Shown here: positions 57,893 to 64,000 of the stretch, piece after piece
How positions within the stretch are numbered: the stretch's first letter is position 1
How the letters are laid out: every line of letters begins with the position of its first letter
Assembly (NCBI GenBank): GCA_027924585.1
Contig: BSBM01000092.1
Location: forward strand, 8,488,001-8,552,000
Length of the DNA: 64,000 bases
Source: Larix kaempferi
Taxonomy: Eukaryota > Streptophyta > Pinopsida > Pinales > Pinaceae
Reading direction: 5' to 3'
The notes under the pieces: model-generated
What the model saw: only the letters and a program-made list of their open reading frames with translations
What the model was told of the DNA's origin: nothing
Databases searched by the model: none
Translations under genes and position numbers: made by a program

Positions 57893-58201
57893 CTACTGAG
57901 GATTGAAGAGCACAGTTGGCTCCCTCTTGATCTTTGAAATCTGACATGGGTCATGAACTAGAGCTTTGACAACATGTCTTGAAACCTTATAAAAGTCACC
58001 TTTACGGACTCCAATCTCAATGGTTGACCTCATATTTCCACCCTTAGGCCACACCAGAGCCTTTCCTTCTAAGAAGGCTACAGAGAACCCCTTGTCTTCT
58101 AAGAGTGCCACTGAAAGAATATTCTTCTTTAAACCAAGAACATACAAAATTTCCTCAACACGAATCAACGTACATGAATCAAGCTGTAAGGTAGTTGAAC
58201 C
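57893..58201 (-). pseudogene. Copia F pre-integrase (GAG-pre-integrs) region
   Basis: Reads ILYVLGLKKNILSVALLEDKG and AFLEGKALVWPKG, the conserved segment between copia protease and integrase. It ends in a stop before the integrase zinc finger; the N-terminal side is removed by the insertion of element N at 58202. Confidence 0.82.
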
Positions 58202-59208
58202 TGTTATCCACTAGGTTGCACTTAGGTGGATTTCTAGTGAGCAGTCAAAGACTTGAACAATTCAATTGTTCATCACATGTTTCCAGAAGTTCATCAGGCC
58301 ATTTTCTAGGCTCTTTTGTAAAATTTGCATGTCCAAACCCCCTTTGGGGAATTGTAATAAGTTGGTCTAAGTATGGTATTTTTGTAACAGGTTTACCTTA
58401 GGTTTATCTATCAGGGTAATACTCTAGAGTGTTTTTTCCTTAGGAATTATGCGTTGCGCTTCAGTGGCGTATAATTCCTGAGTTTTTCACTCACACCTTC
58501 AAAGCTGGAGTATTTACCATGGTGGTCGAACCTTAGGAAGTTATTAAATCCTATGTGTCTATGTATTTTTTACATGCTAGCCATCAATAATGAGTCATAT
58601 GGACATGTACTAGGTCCCCTAGGAGTTTGAGTCAGTTCCAACAAAAAATAATTTTTCCCGTAAACTTAGGCTATTTTTTTAAAGTTTAAATGGGAAATTT
58701 AGAATTATTAAAAAAGTGTGGTTAGGAGGAAGAATTAGACATGGGGGTGCTCGTTTTCCAACTCAAAACACCCACTGAACCCCTAAACCCACTTTCCTAA
58801 GTTTTCGAGTAATTATTTATCTCCAAAATTGAATATCACTCGAAAATAGTAAAAAAGACCAAAAAATGGAGAAATTAAAGAAATCGGAAATTTCCAAAAT
58901 TCAAAAAACATGCCGAAAGTGAAATTTCTGAGTTGGCAAAGCAAAATGGAAATATTCCTAAGGTTTCTAAAACACTTGTGAGTGTTTTTCTCGGCAATTA
59001 AAGGCAAGAGGATGTTTCTCTTTCAAGAGGGCACATTTCCTCATGGAGAGGGCGCGACTCCCAAGAAAGAAATTGGCAAGTGTAAGATAAAGCATAGAGA
59101 TGGAGTTGGAAAGTGGAAACAAGCTAGCAAATAGCCTTTTCCAACTCATTCCACCTCACGCCAACCTGTTTCCAACTCAACAAGTGTGCCCCTCTCTTGG
59201 CAAGTGCG

Positions 59209-59226
59209 CCCCCCCCCCCCCCCCCC
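59209..59226 (+). repeat. Poly-C tract of 18
   Basis: Follows GTGCG. In other copies the place reads GCGCCCTCC or similar, so the run grew by slippage or is an assembly error in length. Confidence 0.8.
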
Positions 59227-59252
59227 ACCACCCTCTAACTCTCTCATTTCTC

Positions 59253-59260
59253 TATTTAAG
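59253..59260 (+). promoter_or_regulatory. TATA box of the N LTR
   Basis: TATTTAAG followed by CAAGGTC, like the boxes in the LARD and in LTRs A/B. Confidence 0.5.
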
Positions 59261-60215
59261 CAAGGTCTTTGCTCCTCATTTGCATATGAAGGATAGCACA
59301 GAACCTCTGCTCTTGTAATGCTTGTGGTTTACTGAGTAACATATTTCAAAAGGCTTTGGAAGTCTACATGATTGTCTGCTGTTGGCCTATTCTTATGCAT
59401 ACATTTTGGTTGAAGTATATCTAGTATAGTTTCTTTATGCTCTTATGTTATAAACTATGAACTGATCTAGCTTAGAAAGGCCTTTGAGCCTATAGAGTAA
59501 GCATTCATTGGCTTTGACTTGCTTACTTATATTTAATTATTTAGAGATTTAGAAGCAGCACATGTAGTCGGTTATACTAATGCCCTTCTTGTCTCTTTTG
59601 ATTGATATACTGGATTTAATCACGTTTATGTGTGAGTGTTCTTGAGACTATGCAGAATAGAGTGTTAAGCAAAGGAAGCGGATCTAGTTTGACTCTTCTT
59701 CCAAACTTAGAAGCTGGTCATACCACTTTTTGTTGACATTTTGTTTTGTAGACACCATTGATTCTCCAAATATTTCAAGCTAAAGGCTTGGTTTTGGCTA
59801 TCTCTTGCTTCTCAAATAGATCTAGAAAGTCTTATTTTCAAAGCTAAATTCATAGATCTAGATCTAGCATTTCTATACTTGAAAACACTCAATAATTTCC
59901 AGTATTTTTCGCAAGTATAGATCTTGTAATTTTCATGTATTTTTATGTGATCTAGGCTAACACCTTACGTACTCCATTCATCTGATTTAATCTGGTGTCT
60001 TGGTTAGATCTCTCCTATCGGGAGTTGATCAAGGCATCCCCCATTGTTATCCAGGGCTTGGATAACATAAAGCGAAGAGTGCTTCGATTGGTGTGACAAC
60101 CAATCCATCTTGGGAATCGAAGCCCTCTTGGTTCACCACTTTGGTTTCCTATCCCCTCTACCGTCTTGTATAGGATCCACCATTTGGGGCAACTACAAGT
60201 TGGGTGATAACATTT

Positions 60216-60233
60216 TGGCGCCGTTGTCGGGGA
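60216..60233 (+). other. Primer binding site of N (tRNA-Asp type)
   Basis: TGGCGCCGTTGTCGGGGA, three bases after the LTR. A second PBS-like motif (TGGCGACTCCAC, then GCGACTCTACTGAGGA) follows at 60417-60447. Confidence 0.85.
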
Positions 60234-60482
60234 GGTAGAGGCTTACCTTCGGTTTCTGCGAGTCTCTGTGTGTTATCTTATATCTTATCACATCCGGTAT
60301 TTTTGATTGGTGATTGTATTTTGCATTTCTTAATTATTTCAATCACCATCTTAATTCACTCATCTCACCTCTCCTACGACATTTATCTTTTTGGTCAATT
60401 ACTTGTGTGGTTCACCTGGCGACTCCACCCCGCGACTCTACTGAGGAACAAACCAAACATATAAATCTTAATTTCCTTAATC

Positions 60483-63400
60483 ATGCCTTATTCTGAAAAT
60501 ATCGATCTTGAAACTGATATGTCTATTAAAATGATGACTCAAATGATCATGTTAATGCAAAACCTTTATGGATTAGTGTTAAGTCAGCAAGAAGAAAACA
60601 AGAGGCGTGATGAATATCTTCATAAGCTATCTAAAAATGCTTATACCAATGACTATCCTCAACCCAAAAGGTCTTTGGAAAACCATGTGATGACAAGATC
60701 CCACTCTAAAGTTACCCCAAAGACGTATGAAAATCCCAAGTCCCCTGTTAAAGAAAGCTCCCTTGTCCAAAGGCAAATGATACGCAAACCAACTGACAAA
60801 GTTTCAGCTCCACCCTCAAGTCCTCCTCTTAGGAGTAGTTTGAAGGATACCGGGTGTGCTCAAAAGGAAATTCCTCAACCTGTAGAGAAAACAACCAAGT
60901 CTAGCCCTGTCAAGGTTCAAAGTAAGGAAGTGATACAAAGAAAACGAGTGACTTTGCCAAGAAAAGAACCTTCTCCCATATCGACTCAAACTCAAGAAAG
61001 TATAAACACGAACATTTTGGGAAAATTGTCAGGATCGTCAATTATGGTTTCTTTGAGAGAGCTAGTAACTATCCCCTTTGTTAAAGCACAAATTATGAAT
61101 TTATTAGGGATAAAAACAAGTGCCAAAGACATGGAAAACCCCTGTAATTTAAAGGTTGATTTGAATAGTTTCTTTTCCAAGCCCAGCATTCCTATGCCCA
61201 TTGATGAACTTCTAAAGATTCCGTCATTGTTTAACCAAGCAACAGAATTCTTAGGAATTAAGCCCAATACTAAAATGCCAAAGCAATTGACTATAGAGGA
61301 AGATCCCCCAGTCATGATTCAAAGTGTAACTGATAAGGGTAGTGGCCATCCACCATTTTATCTGGCCATGGAAATAAACCAGTTGATCTTGAACAATTGT
61401 ATGTTAGACTCAGGAGCAGAAGTTAATATTATGCCACTCAAAGTAATGGAACAGTTAGAGTTAAAACCTTCACGGCAATTTAAAAATGTGCGTGGCATAG
61501 ACTCCAAACCTGTGACATCTATGGGAGTGATTGAAAACTTAAAGATGAAATTAGCAGCATATCCAGAAATTGAAATAAATATGAATGTGCTTGTTTTGGA
61601 TATACCCGATGTGTGGGGGATGTTGTTATCAAGAGAATGGGCTACTAAACTTGGAGGAAGTATCCAAATGGACTTATCTTATGCAACCATTCCCATAGGA
61701 GAGAATGCCTATTTTAAGCTCATGGATGAAAAACCTGTGTCTGAACATGTAGAGACCCCTAATTACCTTTTTGAAGAAGCTATGCGTCCTATTGATGGAG
61801 TTGGAAACTATATGGTACTGGCAAATTATTGGGAAGAGATTAAACAACATCCTTTTCCTCCTAGTCAAATCTGGAAAATGCATTTTGATGGGGCTAAATA
61901 TCGGCATGGTGCAGGAGCTGGTGTAGTTTTACCTTCACCTTCAGGTGAAGAGAAAATATACTATTTTCGTCTTGAGTTTGAATGCACTAACAACATAGCT
62001 GAGTATGAGACTTTACTTTTAGGCTTAGAAGTTGAAAGAGATCAAAAGATTAAGTGCTTAAGCGTTATAGGGGATTACGATCTAATCGTCTCTCAAGTCA
62101 AAAGTCAATTTGCAGCAAAAAACAATAGACTTCGAGATTATAGAAATGTTGTATGGCATGCTATTGAGATGTTCGATACATTTTCAATCAAAGTTGTTCC
62201 AAGAGAAGAAAATGGTTTGGCTAATGCATTGTCAATAACGGCATGTACCTGTGAGGTTCTAGATCATCTCAAGGAAAGGGATTGCAAGGTTGAAGTCTTG
62301 TTCAGGCCTTTCGTCCCAGATAATCAAGAGCATTGGCAAATCTTTGATGATGATGCCCAAATTATCTCATTCTTGCAATGTGTAGATGACTTCCAAAATT
62401 GCACGGTAGATTTAGATGATAAAATAAAGGACTTGTCTATGCAAGATGTTGATATCATGAAATTATCAATCCCTTTGGAAAAGAACTTTAATAGACATGA
62501 TGCATTTAAAGGAAGAAGATATGAACCCATAGATGAGGTAATAGAGATTAATATAGGATCCTCGGTTGACCCTCAAATGATTAAGATTGGAAAGAATGCT
62601 TCCCAAAAGGAAAGAAAAGCCATTGAGAATTTAATTAGAGAGTACACAGATGTTTTTGCTTGGACATATGATGATCTCAAGACCTATGATCCCAATATCA
62701 TTGAGCATACAATTCCTTTAAATGACGGGGCAAAACCATATTGGCAAAAATTGCGAAATATAAATCCTAAGTTATCCCCCTTAGTTAAGAAAGAACTTGA
62801 AAAGATGTTAGAAGCCGGGATCATACGACTAGTCCGACATACCACTTGGGTATCAAATCCGGTAATTGTGAGAAAGAAAAGTGGAGAAATAAGGATATGC
62901 ATAGATTTCAGAAATCTAAATCAAGCTTCTTTGAAAGACAATTATCCTTTGCCCAATATGGAGAATTTGTTGCAAAGTGTTACGAGGGCCGGAATGTTGT
63001 CAATGTTGGATGGTTTTTCAGGATACAATCAAGTGCGCATTAGGCAGGAGGATAGAGAAAAAACAACTTTCACAACTCCGTGCGGAACTTATGAGTATAT
63101 AAGGATGCCTTTTGGTTTGTTAAATGTTGGGTCAACTTTTCAACGAGCTATGGATCAAGCATTTAGTGACCTTATCGGAAAAATCATTGCCATATATCAA
63201 GATGATCTGACAATATTTTCCAAAGAACAGGATAATCATGTAAAACATTTGAGGAAGATTTTCGAGCGATGCAGGAAATTTGGCATATCTTTGAACCCAA
63301 AGAAATCCATTTTTGGAATAGATGAAGGTAAACACTTGGGACATATAGTGTCTAAGGATGGAATTCGAATTGACCCTGAGCGTGTCCAAGCTATTAATGC

Positions 63401-63620
63401 TATCCCTCTGCCCCATAATGTTACCTCTCTCCGGTCTTTCTTTGGTAAAATAAACTTTGTCCAAAGATTTATTCCAAACCTAGCAAAATTGGCCAAGCCT
63501 CTAAACGCTCTTTTAAAGAAAGATGTCAAATTTACTTGGGATAAAGCCTATGAATTATCTTTCGCTAAATTGAAGAAATCCATCTCAATTGCACCTATCT
63601 TAGCATGCCCTGATTATAGC
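60483..63620 (+). pseudogene. Element N polyprotein: protease, additional RNase H, then RT (truncated)
   Basis: Open from ATG 60483 for about 1046 codons. Residues 1-270 are a basic Ser/Pro/Lys-rich Gag-like remnant without the Gag core. The protease core lies around residue 308 (NCMLDSGAEVNIMPL). Residues 463-586 are an additional RNase H: MHFDGAKY (Asp), NIAEYETLL (Glu), GDYDLIVSQ (Asp) and ENGLANALS, where the last Asp is Asn (AAT for GAT), so it is probably inactive. RT begins near residue 716 (DVFAWTYDDLK). It has LDGFSGYNQV, PFGLLNVGSTFQ and catalytic YQDDL near residue 905. It ends at CPDYS in the thumb/RNase H connection, where a hAT is inserted. The protease, RNase H, RT order differs from G1. 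Confidence 0.88.
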
Positions 63621-64000
63621 CTAAGTCACCTGGTTCGAGTTCGTGTTCGAATTCGGCGACCTTGAAATTCGGGAAAAAATCGGCACTTGAAATTTTGGCG
63701 ATAAAAATCGGCATAAAATTCGGCATTAAGTTCGAATGACTAAAAAATATGGAAATTAAAAAATATATGAATTTTTTCAATAAAATTCATTATGCTCATT
63801 AAACTATGAACATTAAACACATCAACAAATTAACAATGAACATGATAGTCATAGAATCATAGAAATAATGAACACATCAACATTAAATGAAGTATGCACT
63901 ATGAACATGATAGTCATTGAATCATACAAATAAAAATATGGCAACAGGAATGATTGAACATATATTTTGAAAACATTGGAGTCTCCATGATCATCTTGAT
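63621..64000. mobile_element. hAT element inserted in element N (runs off the window)
   Basis: Begins CTAAGTCACCTGGTTCGAG, matching the left end of the hAT at 31564 (CTAAGTCACATGGTTCGAG). The preceding ATTATAGC (63613-63620) is the expected 8-bp target site. The visible part is AT-rich and non-coding with repeated ATCGGCA and GTTCGA phrases; 63780-63960 contains a diverged direct repeat (CAACATTAAA, ATGAACATGATAGTCAT). Confidence 0.75.

Larger units (their letters stand above)
57310..58201 (-). mobile_element. Copia F interior, deleted; cut by gypsy N
   Basis: Begins with the polypurine tract GAGAGGGAG (minus strand, 57310-57318) and holds fragments of RT-RNase H and pre-integrase. Most of integrase and RT is missing. 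Gypsy element N is inserted at 58201/58202; the expected target duplicate is GAACC (58197-58201), with its partner outside the window. Confidence 0.75.
58202..60212 (+). repeat. 5' LTR of gypsy N (2.01 kb)
   Basis: Starts TGTTATCCAC and ends GGTGATAACA. It shares landmarks in the same order with the LARD LTR (a CCC...GGG then TTGTAATAA phrase, GAGTGTTTTTTCC, CAAAGCTGGA, TTATTA with a TGTAT motif) and with LTRs A/B at its 3' end (CTCTCCTATCGGGAG at 60010-60024, GTGTGACAACCAATCC). It contains a run of 18 C. TATTTAAG is at 59253-59260. Confidence 0.85.
58202..63620 (+). mobile_element. Ty3/gypsy Tat-like element N, truncated in RT
   Basis: 5' LTR 58202-60212, PBS 60216-60233, then one long frame with protease, additional RNase H and RT. 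A hAT element is inserted in RT at 63620/63621; the rest is outside the window. The leader after the PBS matches that of G2. The Gag core is missing. Confidence 0.88.

Noticed and set aside
60417-60447. TGGCGACTCCAC motif considered as the true PBS of element N
   Set aside because: The tRNA-Asp-type PBS sits directly at the LTR end (60216-60233); the other motif is 200 bases inside and is reported only as PBS-like.
1-64000. tRNA or rRNA genes, CRISPR arrays, bacterial operons
   Set aside because: None seen; the content is a plant nuclear transposon landscape.

Overview
The window reads as nuclear DNA of a large-genome plant. It holds no bacterial-type genes, rRNA or tRNA. Almost all of it is nested transposable elements: Tat-like Ty3/gypsy elements with LTRs of 2 to 4.7 kb, Ty1/copia elements, and hAT DNA transposons. 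The only host gene recognised is a few exons of a plant-type peptide deformylase 1A (PDF1A) on the minus strand near 46.6-47.4 kb, in introns loaded with transposons. A gymnosperm or another giant-genome seed plant would fit, but the sequence alone does not fix the species. Element names (G1, G2, LARD, copia D/E/F, LTR A/B/C, N) are local labels.

Layout. 1-8.6 kb: 3' part of gypsy element G1 (plus strand): RT-RNase H, integrase, a second RNase H after integrase, a long 3' region carrying an antisense plant-mobile-domain pseudogene with an intron, then a 3' LTR. 8.6-26.6 kb: gypsy element G2 (minus strand) with 5' LTR, tRNA-Asp-type PBS, gag and protease. G2 is cut on its left by G1, and its gag is split by a 10.6-kb large retrotransposon derivative (LARD, 10996-21617) with 4.36-kb LTRs. 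26.6-29.6 kb: non-coding interior and one LTR of copia D (minus). 29.6-31.3 kb: hAT-1 transposase fragment (minus), cut by copia D on one side and by solo LTR A (31349-36088) on the other; LTR A itself carries a small hAT. 36.1-46.0 kb: hAT-2 remnant (minus) split by copia E (36343-45384, minus), whose 3' LTR is split by solo LTR B (37044-41535). 46.3-47.4 kb: PDF1A exons, one of them inside a tandem duplication. 47.9-49.2 kb: a second small hAT in the PDF1A intron. 50.5-58.2 kb: copia F (minus, internally deleted), whose LTR is split by solo LTR C (52335-56807, minus). 58.2-63.6 kb: gypsy element N (plus), cut in its RT by a third hAT that runs off the window.

The nesting is well supported. 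Solo LTRs A, B and C have identical 5-bp target duplications (GGAAA, GGACT, TGCAC). Two hATs have identical 8-bp duplications (GTCTCAGG, TATTTTAG). The gag frame of G2 reads on across the LARD. The least expected signals are: (1) a duplicated 68-bp PDF1A exon whose two copies cannot both be spliced in without a frameshift; (2) two related gypsy elements with the additional RNase H in different places, after integrase in G1 and between protease and RT in N; (3) the intron-bearing antisense plant-mobile-domain gene inside G1; (4) small elements (a U5 hairpin, a mini-exon-like segment, a second PBS-like leader motif) shared between otherwise diverged LTR families.
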